In this document: one piece after another, positions 33,852-46,203 of the stretch
Position numbering within the stretch: the stretch's first letter is position 1
Layout of the letters: every line of letters starts with the position of its first letter
Assembly: GCA_028023455.1 (NCBI GenBank)
Contig: JAQFVV010000184.1
Location: 2,170,001-2,234,000, forward strand
Direction: 5' to 3'
Length of the DNA: 64,000 nt
Source: Epiperipatus broadwayi
Lineage: Eukaryota; Onychophora; Udeonychophora; Euonychophora; Peripatidae
Program-made: the position numbers and the translations under genes
Notes under the pieces: model-generated
Database searches by the model: none
What the model was told of the DNA's origin: nothing
Seen by the model: only the letters and a program-made list of their open reading frames with translations

Positions 33852-36800
33852 AAAACATAATTTGGAAAATACTATTTTGTTTGGCTTAACTTGTAAGATT
33901 ATATTTCATCTGGGTAATGAAAAAATAACCAATAGAATAGCCAGTCAAAAGGATTGTAAGAAATAAAAGAAATAAAAAAAGATGTTGATTATTTATTTTA
34001 TGTAAATTAAAATTACATATGCTAAAATCACTTTGTAAGAAGAGTCACTTCTGTTAACTGGAACTGAGAAGGAAAAAAATAACTTTGCCCAAGAAATACA
34101 TCTAATCTTTTTTCAATTTCATTAAGTTGATTTTTCACAAAGTTTCTTTTCCTGTAGACTTTTATGACAATTTCAGTTTAAAATTGCATGCATTTTCAAA
34201 CAATAAGATGAACTAAAAATAGTAATAATTAAATGGTTTTCTTCTATTGAATTTGTAAAAAAAAAATTAAACATCTAAAGAATTGAAAACAATTACAAAG
34301 AAAAATAAAATTTAGTATAATTATTAAGTTGTAATTAATAATTTGTTAATAATATACTCATTACATAAGTAATATATATTAAGGCTATAACCTTAAGACT
34401 ATGTGCCTAGCTGTGACAGTAGGGACCTCTACAAATCTTAACACAAGATGAATGACTTTAAAAGACAAGAGCTGTAAAAATATATGAAACAAATGGGGTT
34501 TACATGATAAAATTACTTATGTTATAGCTATGGAAATATAGATTAAATGTGCAATAAATCACTACAATGTAATTTTACAAAATCTAATAGAATACACATA
34601 GAAGATGAACCCTTTACTGAAGAAAAGTTTCAAATCACAAACTTGTTCATTATCTTAATATAAATTCCATATATTATTTAGATTTTCTTTGATTTAAATT
34701 TGATTTTCAAATAGAAATACTATTTGGAATTAAAAAGACATCTAGAACGTTTTTCTACCATCTATACAGGCTAATATTTGTGGTTACCTGTTTATTTAAT
34801 GAAGTGTAAATTAGTTATTATTTCTGTTTTAAAAATAATAGGAATTTGGTATCATTATTTAGAAACTAAAGGTGTAGAATTTGTGTTCCTAAAGTGTTCT
34901 CAGATAAAAGGATGAAGCTTGATATTAAATGAACAAGATACATAAAATTGGTGAACATTAAAAATGAGATATAAAATATAAGAGAATGTGTTATCCAATA
35001 TAAATTTAATCTAAAATAAAATGAGTATCCTACGCTAAGTACATTAAAAGAATTTTTAAATTTTGTAATTCTTTCATGTCACTGATTACATGTTTATCAT
35101 TACTAGCAGAAAATGATGTGCTTCTTTTCAATCAAATCATTATTATTGCAATCATTGTAAGATTAACAATCAGGCATTTTGATTTTTATTGATGTATTAA
35201 CAAACCCCATTTCTCTCTCTTTTCATTTTTCATGTAAATAAAGATACAATAAAAGACAAATGACCCCCAAGATGCATTTCATGCTGAACCAGCACTCATC
35301 ATTTGGCTGATGTTACCATCTCCCATATATATCTTTATTGCATGAAGTGTATTTATGTATGATGATTTTTTCACATTTTCTTTTTCAACCGTCAAACTTA
35401 CTCCATTTACAACCTCGTTTTCATTCACTTTTGATAAACTTAACTGCGTTTATCATTAAATCATTTTTAAACTAGAGTTTTTCTCTAGCACAGATATATA
35501 TTTTAATCGAAGTTAAAGATTAATATATATGATTTTCTGTATTCACACACACACGGCTTTTTTCACCTTTCTTTTTCGTATGTGTGTTATCGTTATCGAT
35601 GTATTAACAAACTCTACTTCTCTCTCTTTTCTCATTGCACATTCTCTAAAAGAATTTCATGTCTCAATATCATAACCGCTTTGAAAATCCTTTTTGATAA
35701 TTGTTTAACAAGTATTGAAACTTTGTATGAGTAACAACTGTTTCTAAAAGTAAACTATTCTTTACCAATCTAAATGGTAAAGAATCTATTTTTAGTGCCA
35801 CTATCACTTTTGAATCTTGAAGGATACCAATCTATGGATATTTTGAATAATCTGTACTATAAGCATTTATATCATATTGGTTATTTTCATTTCAGTACCC
35901 TAACAATACAATAATTCATAGAATGTCATTATTCTGAGCATAACTACATTCCAATTTCTTTAAGATAGTTCTTTTTTTGTCTAAACAAAATGTTTATAGT
36001 AGTTAATATATATATGATATACAAAAGTTAAATTACACAAAACCAATAATAATTATTTTCTACAGCATTGGAATATAGTTTACTGTTTCTAACAACAAAA
36101 ATATTAAAGCTTCCAAAAAAGAAAATTTAGTGTTTTATTCATATTGATGCAATGACATGATTCAGCAAGAAATATTTTTTTACTCTCAATTTTCTGAATG
36201 AAACATTAGAGTATATGCATATTCTCTGTTTGAATAATATAGAAATTCAAAGATAAGAATTCAATGATTGATAAAGGCATTTGAATTTCAAAGCTTACTA
36301 TATTAGCAAAAGTGAGTCTCACAAGTTACTAGATTAACAAAAGCATCTCTCTCTTTTTTTTTACTCTAGCACCATCTATTGTAAAATTAAATCATTATTG
36401 TAAAATCAGATGATGGTGCAATTTAATCCAAATCCAGTTGGATCTAATGCAGTTAGGCATATGGAAGCTTTGTCCATTTTCTATAATACCAAGTCAGTAA
36501 CTATTAATTTTAGTAGCATCAGTTTTATTCTAATTTTATATGCATCAGTTTTGGAGTTAGAAATGGTAATATGATTACATCATTTGACCCTAAAAGCATA
36601 TCAACAATATTTATTCTTTCACTACTGTGGCATCATCTACTGTAAACTAATATTATCAGTGTTTACTAGATGGTAGTATAATTTGGAGTGACTTAATATA
36701 ACAAATACCCAGGGAAAAGAGTAAAATAATATTCAAAACATTACCTTTAATATTAATCTGTCTACAACAATGAAGATTTTAATGTATTTAAAAATACATG

Positions 36801-37055
36801 AAATTTGAATTTGTCTAATCATTTACCAATTATAATTAGATAATAAAAATATAACTACAAGTAAAATTTCAGAAATCTTCAGACAATTATAAAGTATTGC
36901 AGTAGATAATCCATGTGTTTTGTAAAAATTCAATAATAAGCTACTTTGACTTCACAATATCATTATTTTCAATAACCTTGGTTCATAGTTTCTGATCCTA
37001 TTAACACATGAATTAGTTTCCAAGCTGGACAATTTGATTTTTCATTGATATTGGT
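33852..37055. other. No gene; scattered short repeats
   Basis: AT-rich. A block GATGTATTAACAAAC followed by CTTCTCTCTCTTTTC-type sequence occurs at about 35191 and again at about 35598 in direct orientation. Short CA repeats lie near 35546. Diverged family B copies lie at 36365 and 36615. Confidence 0.45.
36365..36480 (-). repeat. Family B dispersed repeat, diverged minus copy
   Basis: Aligns by block with the 28085 copy: CACCATCTATTGTAAAAT, AATCAGATGATGGTGCAATT and TAATCCAAATCC. A similar but weaker copy follows at 36615-36700 (CATCATCTACTGTAAACTA). Neither has a usable ribozyme core. Confidence 0.45.
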
Positions 37056-37059
37056 GCAA

Positions 37060-37262
37060 TAATGATCTATTATATACATAAAAGTGAAAGTTGATTTGTT
37101 TTTGTTATTGTAACTCGACAAATATTGCACCAATCTTGATGAATCTTGTGTAGTTTTTTTTTTTTTTTGGAGAATTATATAGGTTAAGGATTTTTACTTG
37201 ATGGTATTTGAAAAAATTGGGAAATTTATTTCTATGGCAAGCAATGTGATTCACTATGGTTT
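37060..37262. repeat. Dispersed repeat, first of two copies
   Basis: Shares with 42470-42620 the order of blocks GGATTTTTACTTGATGGTA, TTTGAAAAAATTGGG, AATTTATTTCTATGGCA and GCAA. Sequence of this type (ACTCGACAAATATTGCACCA ... GATGAATCTTG) is a common dispersed invertebrate repeat, but I cannot assign the class. Confidence 0.5.
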
Positions 37263-37594
37263 TTCCTCTATTGGAATCAGGAATCTCTCAGCCACCATGC
37301 CCAAAGAAATCTGTTGCCACTGTACGTTCCCTTTCCATTCCCCACCCTAAATTTTTCTCAAATTAAAATCCTCCTTCCTTTCCACTTCCACGACATAATC
37401 TTTGTCAACTCCATGGTCTTTATATCTAAATCCCCCCTTCATCTTTTTCTGAACCCAACATAAAAACTAAAAACCCACTTTCTGTATAATCACTTTGTTT
37501 ATATTTATTCTCTCAGAACTTCATTATTTGTACCCTTTCTGCTTTTAAGTATTTACATTCAATTAACAGATGCCTAATACTTTCCATGCCTGCC

Positions 37595-38070
37595 TTATAT
37601 AACCTGCAGACTAAATAATCCATACCATTTATATCTATATTTCCTTGTTACTAATGATCCTGTTTGAACCTTAAACAGTAAACTATTTTCTTTGTTATTA
37701 TCATAAATTAACTCACACCCAATATTCTCTTTACTTCTACATATATTTAAACTGTTTTTACTCTCCACATTAATTTTCCATCTCTCCAACTCTATATTTT
37801 TTTATTAATGCATCTATTCTTCTATCCCATTCTTTGCCACTATAACCCTCAACCATTCTTCTAACACAATCATCCCATCTTTTGTATAAATATACTGACA
37901 TAAGGTCTTTATTCAAATCTTCTGCATACTGCACTACCTTTCTCACTCATTTTGTTGCTTGTCCTTCACTCATAAGCCAATTAAATACTATTTTGGCTAT
38001 TCTCTTACTATCTATAAATTGCAATATATCGAACATTTTAATTTTGCTTTTTGCATCTCTCATATAAAAA
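37595..38070 (-). pseudogene. CR1-like LINE ORF2 C-terminal region
   Basis: Reads MERWKINVESKNSLNICRSK and NIGCELIYDNNKENSLLFKV, matching the plus fragment at 53.8 kb (ESKKSLNIYRSKQNIGCELI). The zinc finger C..C...H....C seen at 53.95 kb is broken here. Confidence 0.65.
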
Positions 38071-38481
38071 CTTGATCATCCCATTTCTCCTTCAATTGCC
38101 TCCTTTGCCATCCACATCTGTGGATCTAATGCATGTTTTCCTACTTCTTTGTACTTTTTTTAAGTAATCTAATACCATTTTACTAACACATAACACACTG
38201 TTACTATATGTTCTTACTACCATTCCCTTCCATACATTTCTAGCTACATCATGTTTATTATACGAAAACACTTAATTTCTTTATCAATCCCTTTTCTTTC
38301 TTTGCTTCATTTAACAATTTTTTCTCCCATTAATCCAAGCAATTTTTCTGATTACTTAAGACGATTCTCAAATAGTTACACCTATTTGCCACATTTGACT
38401 CTATATCCTCCAAGAAAAATTCTTTCTTTTCTCTTTCTCCAGCATTTATCATCATTACTTTTGATTTTTCTTCACTAAAAT

Positions 38482-39065
38482 TTAATCCCATCTCTTTACC
38501 CACCTTGTGTATGTCTTCAGATTAATTTCCATATCTTCCCTATTTTCTAGGTACAAGAAAATATCATCAGCAAATAAAAGACCTAATAATATATACATTC
38601 CCTTGCCATCTATTAATGGAATCTCTACCCCTCTTCCTAGTCTTTTTATTGCTTTCTCCATTTCTCTCAATTGTAACAAAAACCAAATAAGCAATATAGG
38701 GCATAAGTTATGTGATTACAAATAAACTATCTTCTATATGTCTAACTGATCTAAAACCTCCTTGCATTTTTCACACTATATTATTTTCTTTCATCCATTT
38801 TGCCACCCTTCCCGTCACCATCTATGCAAAAACTATATAATACTGACAATACCACTATCGGTTTATAATTGTTTAACTTTCTATGGTCCTTACTCTTTCT
38901 TTTAAATAATAACCATACTTTTTCATTATTCCAGCTATCTGGAAATTCTGTCTTCTGTGCCATCTTATTACAACATAATAATAGATTTAATTTTGTCCTA
39001 TTTCCCAAATTCGTCACCATCTCTGCTGCCAACTTATCTAAACCTCTTACCTTTCCCATTTTCAT
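38482..39065 (-). pseudogene. CR1-like LINE reverse transcriptase, in pieces
   Basis: 39065-38781 encodes the RT entry region: GKVRGLDKLAAEMVTNLG, PDSWNNEKVWLLFKRKSK and LNNYKPIVVLSVLY, the usual PG/GxD ... W ... NYRPI ... LLSV order. 38694-38482 encodes LLFADDIFLYLENREDMEIN, with the catalytic FADD. The stretch between them (38780-38700) is frame-shifted and short, so part of the palm is deleted. In life this enzyme would copy LINE RNA at the nick made by the APE domain. Confidence 0.8.
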
Positions 39066-39414
39066 TTTCTTTCATGCCTCATTTAATTCATTTTCTGTAA
39101 AATCAATATTCCCATTACTGTGCTTTTATGTTTGGTTATCAATCTGTCCTTCACATCTAATATCTCTTCTATATCCATTAACGTACTTATTTAAGATTAT
39201 CTCTAATTCTTCTCTGAAGTTACACTCGTTTTTCTCATCATTTAGTAATAATATTTTTATCTACTCTACATTCTTTTTTTTTTTAAATTTATTTCCAAAA
39301 ATTTTTACTCCCATCTCTTCCACTTTTATTAATATTCTCCAATAATTTACTATTTAATTTCATTCTGTCTCTATAATTATTTATTTTAGCTAACTTCTTT
39401 TTTCAAAAATAGTT

Positions 39415-40500
39415 TTACCATTTAATATTAACATCTTTTTCACTTTCTTTGTTTTTAATAGCACATTTATATTCTCTGCATGCTTTTTTCCTCTTTTTTA
39501 TACTTTTATTAATTCTCACTTTTCTATTATTTTTATTCTTCTCAATATTCTCACCTAAAATCCTATTTGCCACTTTTTCTACTTCATCACACCAATCCTT
39601 ATATTCATCCCCAACAAACTCTCCCATGATTTCTTCTACTTTTAATTTATAATCTTCTAACTTATTTTTGTCATTCATTCTACATCAACATTTTTCACTA
39701 TCCTTTCTATTTTTATTGCTATTTTCCATTACATTACTAACAATTTCTATTACAAAATTATTATGATCACTATTACATACTATCCATTATCGAACACTTT
39801 AATTTTTCATACTTTGCTCATTCTTTTTTCTACTAATACGCAATCTATTGTGTTAAATATGTTATTTCTAGACCATGTGTGTTGCCCCTCATAAATATTT
39901 GATAAATTTCCAATGTTCAAATTCATTCTCTGACAAAAACATTTCAAAAGCTATCCATTCTTGTTATTCACGTCATCAATTTCTTCAATATGCTCATTCA
40001 TATCCTCTATAATCATTATTTTCTTCCCCTTTTTTGAAACTCTGTATATCCTTAACTAAGCATTAATATATGATACTGTTCCACTCCATTATAATTTCAC
40101 TATCTTATAGTCATCATCCATTCTTGTCTTTTTAACCTTATCTCAAACCACAAAGGTTCTTGACACTTTACAGTATTTAAATATTTTTTGTCATAACTCC
40201 TATATCACTATCCCTTTTTTCTTTTCTATTTATATCTTACCATACCAAATCTTCCAGTGTAGGTTCTTCCTCTCTTTGATGTGTTTCCACTACTAATAAC
40301 ACCGCAAGCTCCTCATTTTTAACTGCTTTAATTCCAACCACTTTTCTGGTCTTATAGCCACTTTGCATATTTAAATATCTAATTTTAACAATTTCTTCCT
40401 TTCTTACTACCATTTTATAAATTCTTTTGACTCTTTCTTCTCTATTATATTTGTAATTAGCTTGTTTATCATTAGTTTTACAGACCCATTCCCTCTCCAC
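39415..40500 (-). pseudogene. CR1-like LINE APE endonuclease and linker to RT
   Basis: 40500-40237 begins MEREWVCKTND and carries VKIRYLNMQSGYKTRKVVGI and LAVLLVVETHQREEE, the start of an APE-type endonuclease (the N..S..K and VxETH blocks; E is the metal-binding residue). Frame-broken sequence continues to about 39700. 39678-39415 is the Lys-rich linker preceding RT. This endonuclease nicks the target DNA to prime reverse transcription in LINEs. Confidence 0.7.
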
Positions 40501-40629
40501 ATCTATATTTATATCTAAATCATCTACCCTTGTTTATTTCTTAAATCTCGTCCATTCTTAACATTCTTTTTGATAATACTATAATTAAAAATCCTATCCC
40601 CCTTTATAAGTTTCCTGATTTATAATATT

Positions 40630-41370
40630 TTTCATAAATCAAACACCCTAATGCTTCATTTCTTTGTTTTTCTAAGTGCAATACATCTTTACTATATAAT
40701 TTCCTCTTACCAATAAAAAAATCCAACACATCCTTAAACATAACATTATTTCTCTTGCATATTTTTTATGCCCTATCAAACATATACATATTGTCAAAAT
40801 GTGGTAGTAATCCAACTACTCCTACTCTTCCTTTAACCTTATTCAAATTACTAATCAATTATTTGTACTCATACATTACCCTCTCTCTCTCTCTCTCTGA
40901 TAGCTCTGACAAATTATTTGTCCCACCATAACATAAACATCTCTGCTCCCTTGTTTCTTTACCTTATCTGTAACACTCTTATTTCTAGTTCCAGGCAAGC
41001 ATACTCTTGTATATCAATTTTTATTTTCCCTTGCAATTACATCTCCACAATCCTCTAATTAGTGAGCCCCCTATCAAGACTGTCTCATAGTTTAATTTTC
41101 CTACTTCATCCATAACATTCTCTTCCATCTTCTGGACTTCCTTATCTATTTCTTCTTTATCATTTCTATTCATTAATTTCTTGATCTGCTCACCCTTCAT
41201 GTGTAAGGCTTTTAATTTTACTTCTACATCCTTTACCGCTTCCTCTGTCTTACGTATTCTTTGCCTATCTCCATAGTACTATTTATTTTGTCATCCATAT
41301 CTATTGTCACTCTGTTAAATATATACTCTATTCTATCTTTTTTATCTACATTTTCCTTCATTTCCTGTCT
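40630..41370 (-). pseudogene. LINE ORF1: coiled coil plus SGNH esterase-like domain (broken)
   Basis: Following the minus strand across frames gives a Lys/Glu-rich coiled coil, then YETVLIGGSLIRGLW, equivalent to SGNH block I (GDS) with Asp replaced by Gly. Next come KQGSRDVYVMVGTNNLSEL, the GxND-type block, and GVVGLLPHFDNMYMFDRA. Last is KDVLHLEKQRNEALGCLIYE, the block that carries the catalytic D..H pair in active enzymes (here D-V-L-H). The order and spacing fit an esterase domain as found in ORF1 of CR1-like LINEs. The frame is broken at least four times, including by a (CT)n microsatellite at 40883-40897. Confidence 0.6.
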
Positions 41371-41419
41371 TTTTCCTTAAACTTTCTAAACTTAAAAACC
41401 ACTTGTTCACCTCTTTTAT

Positions 41420-41620
41420 CACATTTATACATGATCTACACAATCATATAGCTTTTACATTCTTCCTAATCTTTTTTAAGGATTTCAAATGGAAAACCTT
41501 ATCACATACAATACCTTCTATCAAAGCATGCTAAATTTCCATCTGACCATCATACATACATTGTGGGATACAAATGCAATCCATATTTCTTTATTTTTCA
41601 ATTACTCTATATTTAAATTT
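41420..41620 (-). pseudogene. LINE ORF1 PHD-like zinc finger (degraded)
   Basis: The minus strand reads, over about 70 codons with stops, CICIPQCMYDGQM, then IVCDKVFHLKSLKKIRKN, then LCRSCINVIKEVNKWFLSL. The pattern C.C...C..FH...(C to S)... (W to stop)..C..C resembles the C4-H-C3 arrangement of PHD fingers, followed by the typical hydrophobic stretch. It would begin the ORF whose esterase domain follows. Confidence 0.45.
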
Positions 41621-42062
41621 ATGATTTTTCTACTACTCTTCAAACCTCTTTATAAAAAAAACAACTTGTTTTTAAATGGCAATCGATAAACATATGCTCC
41701 CCTAATCTTACACCTCAAATGTTATCCTCTTTTTCAAATAATTCACTCTCTTAAATTGAAAAATATTTTAATATCAAATCTCCTAAAATCCAACTAATCT
41801 TACATATGTCTTAGTTTTGAAGCCTCCTTGTAGTAACACACACACACAAAATATTTTTTCCTTTTATATTTAAATGGTGTATCTAATAACTTTCCACAAT
41901 TTTTCTAAATTCGATTTAATATATCTCTCTGCACTTCAACTCTTTTTTCTCATGCACTCACTAAACAAATATTCCCCAACAAAAGAAAAATTTCCAGAAC
42001 TATTAACAGTAACCACTAAGAAGTCTTTAATCATCTAAAAGTAATATATATAGATAAATGAT

Positions 42063-42155
42063 TTTTTTGGGTAAAACCATGATATTTTCTATTATATACC
42101 GATATTTCGATGAACTAGCATATCGGTATATAATAAAAAATAACACCCGTGAAAA
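42063..42155. repeat. Short palindromic remnant of the second PLE family's terminal sequence
   Basis: TATACCGATATTTCGATGAACTAGCA meets an inverted CGGTATATAATA block at about 42120, and the left part (TTTTTTGGGTAAAACCATG) matches the terminal sequence of the PLE pair at 58.9 and 60.3 kb (TTTTTTGGGTTAGACC). This is therefore a tiny head-to-head remnant of that family's end. Confidence 0.5.
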
Positions 42156-42469
42156 CATTAAATATAATATATATATATATGTATAGAAGGCTAATAAAAA
42201 ATATATTTGAAGGATTATTTAAAATATTGTAATGAACTAATTGTTAATTTATTATGCACACTATTATTTTTAAAAGCAATTTAGAAAAACTGAGTTCAAG
42301 GTATAGATTTTCTGCCCCTAGTGGGCATCAGTAGTAAATGTTATAGTATAATCCAAATATTTCAATAAGGATTAAAAGATTTGAAATCAACAACCAGAAT
42401 AAATACTAGAATTCTAAAATAAATAATTTAGGAATATTTAAATTAAAGATAGCTTTATTATGTATAAGT

Positions 42470-42620
42470 TACTTATTGTTTATCTTTACTTTTATCCTTA
42501 TATATGTAAATTTGAAAAGTTTGTTTGCTAGGCTATGGATTTTTGCTTAATGGTACATGTTTTAAAAAATTTGGTAATTTTTTACTAATGCAGGCAAAGC
42601 TCTAGGGACAGCTAATATCC
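42470..42620. repeat. Dispersed repeat, second copy
   Basis: Direct-orientation relative of 37060-37262, sharing GGATTTTTGCTTAATGGTA, AAAAAATTTGGTAATTTTTTACTA and GCAGGCAAAGC. The CR1-like LINE lies between the two copies. 42620-43340 holds no gene. Confidence 0.5.
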
Positions 42621-43347
42621 TATAAGTAATAAAAACTCTCTCTCAAGACAGATAAAATGAATGCAAATACAATAACTCAAAGCAGTTATTATTATTAGCC
42701 TTTCAATGATTTGTCTAGGAATTCAAAGAATATAAGATACTAATAACAGAAATTTCCTTTAATTTAATGAACTGTCTTCTCCCAGAAAATAACTTTGTAG
42801 TAATCTGCCCATTTAGTTAATTTTTTTCTTCTTTAAGATGTCTGCCTTTAAAAATAGTTATATCAACTTAAAATTTTGACAATTTTTAGCTATAATCAAT
42901 CTTTTATACTCCTGTCTAACATCAACCTCACACTTTCTATGGAAAAAATCTTGAACTTTATTTCACTACACCCCCTTACTTTGATACCATTATTATTACT
43001 AATATCATGACCATTTCTACTGCTTAAATATGCAATTCACCAATTTTTTCTTATGGCACAGGCCATTTTAGATTATATTTTCTAGATCTGTCAACATTTA
43101 TTAGAGGAATACTAATTAAGATTGCCCAAGCATACAATTACTTTTTTTAGTAAGAATCCAAAACCTTTTGAAACTAATATATTCTTATAAAATAGAAATA
43201 AATGTGAACTACTATATTATTTTTGTATATTAGCAAATATTTTTTAATACACAAAAAGGTTGTTTTGGCAGCATCTTATTGTCCAAATGTAAACCATCTC
43301 AATTATATATCGCATTGAAGAGGACAATAAAATGTTGCCAAAAGAAG

Positions 43348-43597
43348 TTTTTATACAAATGCAATTAATCCACTCTACTTTGAACACTTTTTTAGCAAAA
43401 ACCTTTTATTGTACATATACGCATACACAATCTTATATTTCAACTATTTGCAGCCTTCTTCAGAGCCACTTTTACTTTAATTTTAGTAAAAGTGGATCTG
43501 AAGAAGTCTGTAGGACAGTTGAAACATAAGATATTTACAATAAAAGGTTTTTGCTAAAAAGCGTTCAAAGTAGAATGGATAAATTGCATTTATATAC
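43348..43597. repeat. 250-bp foldback with PLE/hammerhead-like centre
   Basis: Outer arms of about 60 bp are inverted copies (CTACTTTGAAC...AGCAAAAACCTTTTATTGTA at 43376-43415 and its complement at 43528-43575). Inner arms around 43450-43505 pair CTTCTTCAGAGCCACTTTTA with its complement. The right half contains CTGAAGAAG ... CAGTTGAAAC, the CUGANGA/GAAAC pattern of the PLE pseudo-LTRs at 16.8 and 20.2 kb, followed by the same GGTTTTTGCTAAAAAG-type block. It therefore looks like two PLE terminal pieces head-to-head. The LTR element is inserted at its right edge. Confidence 0.65.
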
Positions 43598-46203
43598 TGA
43601 AGCAGTCGGATCTGAGTTCGATCCTAGCTTCATGTTATTTACCCTAATACTAACCTTAAATTTCCGATGCAATGGGGCTTTATACGTTCAATCCACGCTA
43701 ATTTCCATAATAAATAATTTATTTCAAATGCGTATTAAAATTAATTAGTTTAGCTTAAAATTGATCAATTCTCTAAATAAATTCATGAGAAAATATTCAT
43801 GAATTTATATATATTAAATTGCGTGGATTGTGCGTATATACTTGTAAATATTAAAAATATATAATTGTTCGAAAGTTTCATTGCGTCGGGAATACTTGTT
43901 TTTTTTTTAATTTTAAATAATTTGTTAAAGTGTTGTTGATTAAAAACTACATTCTTTCGATAAGCTCTCAAATTCTCAAAAACAACAGTAAAGTTTTATT
44001 AATTGGAAAAAGATAAGAATTCAATTTCTAATTAAAATCATTTCAGATTTTAAGAATTCATTTTCTAATTAGGAAAGGAATTCAAAAATTAGTTTGAAAG
44101 CCTTATCGAGGGAATGTATTTGAAAACAACTAATTGATAATAAAATGAGCGCTAGCCTTAAGGCATCTGGACAATATATATAGCCCTGAAAAGTCAGGAG
44201 AAGGGGCTAGCTTTGTTGTAGAGTAGTGCAGTGAACTCTGTGCGTATAAAAAATTAAATACATCATGATAGAGGGCTAGAACATCAGGAATCTGGCTACG
44301 GTTCCTAAAGTCCCGAGAAATCTTCACTGGAGCTGCTGAACCTTTTCCGGATCGATCATTCTGCTAAAATTATGGAGGCTACTAAAATGCTGTTCCAATA
44401 ATCAATCAATGGTGCCTACGTTTTTAACAACCTGGAGGTGTAACTTAAGGACCAGCACGGAAGGGGTAATATATGTTTCTATAATGGACGTTAAACTTTC
44501 TGGCCAGTTCGAACTTTATTTTACACTCCTCCTTATTAAGAGCTCTTTTATTCTTTAATGTAAAATCTTTGTAACACCTTTTATTTATAAAATGCTACTG
44601 TAAATCTATAGCGTAATTCTTTAAATCTCTAGTCTTTAAACTTTTTCTTTTCTTACCTGGCGGTTCGTTTAATATATATATATTAGTGTGCTTTATTAAT
44701 GTCGTATTTAAAAATTATATGCCAATAATCTTTCGACTCGATGAGCTCCTTGATTCCATTTGCCTCACGCAAATAATATAACATTAATTTCAAATAGTAA
44801 TTCTCGCCCATTAGAGCTAAATTTATAAGTTCTATTAATCATCGAGTCAAAGGAAAATATTACATGTTTACTATTTTTACATTTAGCTAATAATAAATTA
44901 TTAGCTCAATTTTTCACCTATGTCCCCAGCTCCTATCTAAGTTATAAGTATTTATATATATTCACATAATGTTAAATGATTTTCTTGTTCCACTAATATT
45001 TATTTATGCAAATATAATCTTAAATGTCTTTATTGCAAAAAGGGTCGATAAAGGGTTAAATGTATTTTAATTCCACTTTTGTTATTTTATATTAATATTC
45101 AGGAAGGGCACGATATTAGGGCATAATTAATATAGTTTATAAATGTTTTAAAATAGTTCGATAAAAGCTCGTTTGACTTTAATTAATTGGTCAAGTCATC
45201 ACGTAGAGCATTCTACATGGGTTTTATTTTTCAACGATGACTATCAAGTCATCATCATCAAACGTTGCTGACGTAGGGCCATCTTCCGCTCCGTTAGGCT
45301 GGTCGGTGATCATATTCTCTTATTTAAATTTCTCAAGGAAGAAAGTACTTCCTTTCGTATTCATTAGTCAAAGGGCGTAAGACTTGTTGATGCAAGCCGC
45401 CATAGGGCTTCGATCATCGACTAGCGATCATCTTTAAATTTGACTCTCTGCCTCGTAATTCGTCAAGCACCATTGCATTTTTGTTCCGGTAAAACCCGCT
45501 CCATGCTCGTAATCCATGATGAAGGGATTTAAATTAAAGTCGAACAAATTTTCAAATATATTTAGTTAAATCAGTTTTCAAATCAAGATTAAAGTTATGC
45601 CCTAAATTACGTATCTTGCTCTTCATGAGTAGATTTTCGAATGTGAAAATAAATATCACATTCTGTCATAATAAAATTAGAGCAATCATTTCCTTATTAA
45701 TGAATACCTTTATCTGCCTTTATATTTCTCGTTGGGGGCATAGACATAGAATCCCATGTTGTGTAATACTTGTTGGCATATGATAAGGACCGCCACTCTT
45801 ATTATAATTGTAAGATATCTTAAAGACTAGAGGTAGTTAATGCATTCTATATTTTGAGTGAAACAAAACAAATTATTCTTATTAAATATATTCAAACATA
45901 CTTGGTTTCTTAGTTCATCATTCTTTTTATAATTATTTAAATGTTAATACTCGCTGTCTGTGTTGGCAACCCGAACATACATATGATTTGATTTAAAAAG
46001 TATTCAAAGTAATTAATTATTAGATATTCGTGTCAGTGCAAGGGTCTCTAGTCCTCACCAACCATTGAACTAGTTCTTGGCGCATAGCACTGTGCCGTCG
46101 ATTTCTACTATCTGAGCTGTTGAGTTGGGTTTGAATTCAGTTTTGGTTAAGCTGAGTTTGAATCCGATTTGACGTGCGGTGGTGGTGGGTTTCGACCGGT
46201 ACA
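43598..46203 (+). repeat. 5' LTR of the 43.6-51.1 kb element
   Basis: 2,606 bp. Over its first ~2.2 kb I see only three differences from the 3' LTR (44336, 45169 and 45753, all C versus T). About 13 substitutions and a 1-bp indel are packed into 45803-45911, and a few more lie at 46063-46069 and 46177. It contains no credible ORF; the minus-strand frame 46255-46070 crosses its inner edge and is treated as chance. Confidence 0.9.

Larger units (their letters stand above)
37265..41760 (-). mobile_element. CR1-like LINE with PHD, esterase, APE and RT regions (decayed)
   Basis: Minus-strand non-LTR retrotransposon. In 5'-to-3' order of the element: PHD-like zinc finger (about 41620-41420), coiled coil (about 41370-41110), SGNH esterase-like domain (about 41100-40630), APE endonuclease (about 40430 downward), RT (about 39065-38480), and a C-terminal region with a degraded zinc finger (about 37850-37590). 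The 3' end near 37265 matches the 3' end of the plus-strand fragment at 53490-54340 (GGAATCAGGAATCTCT-type block). PHD plus esterase in the first ORF is a known combination in CR1-like LINEs. Stops and frameshifts occur throughout, so it is inactive. Confidence 0.75.

Noticed and set aside
38869-39345. 158-codon plus-strand ORF
   Set aside because: Hydrophobic shadow opposite the RT region of the minus-strand CR1-like LINE.
40883-40897. (CT)n run as a regulatory element
   Set aside because: It is a microsatellite expansion within the decayed LINE esterase region.
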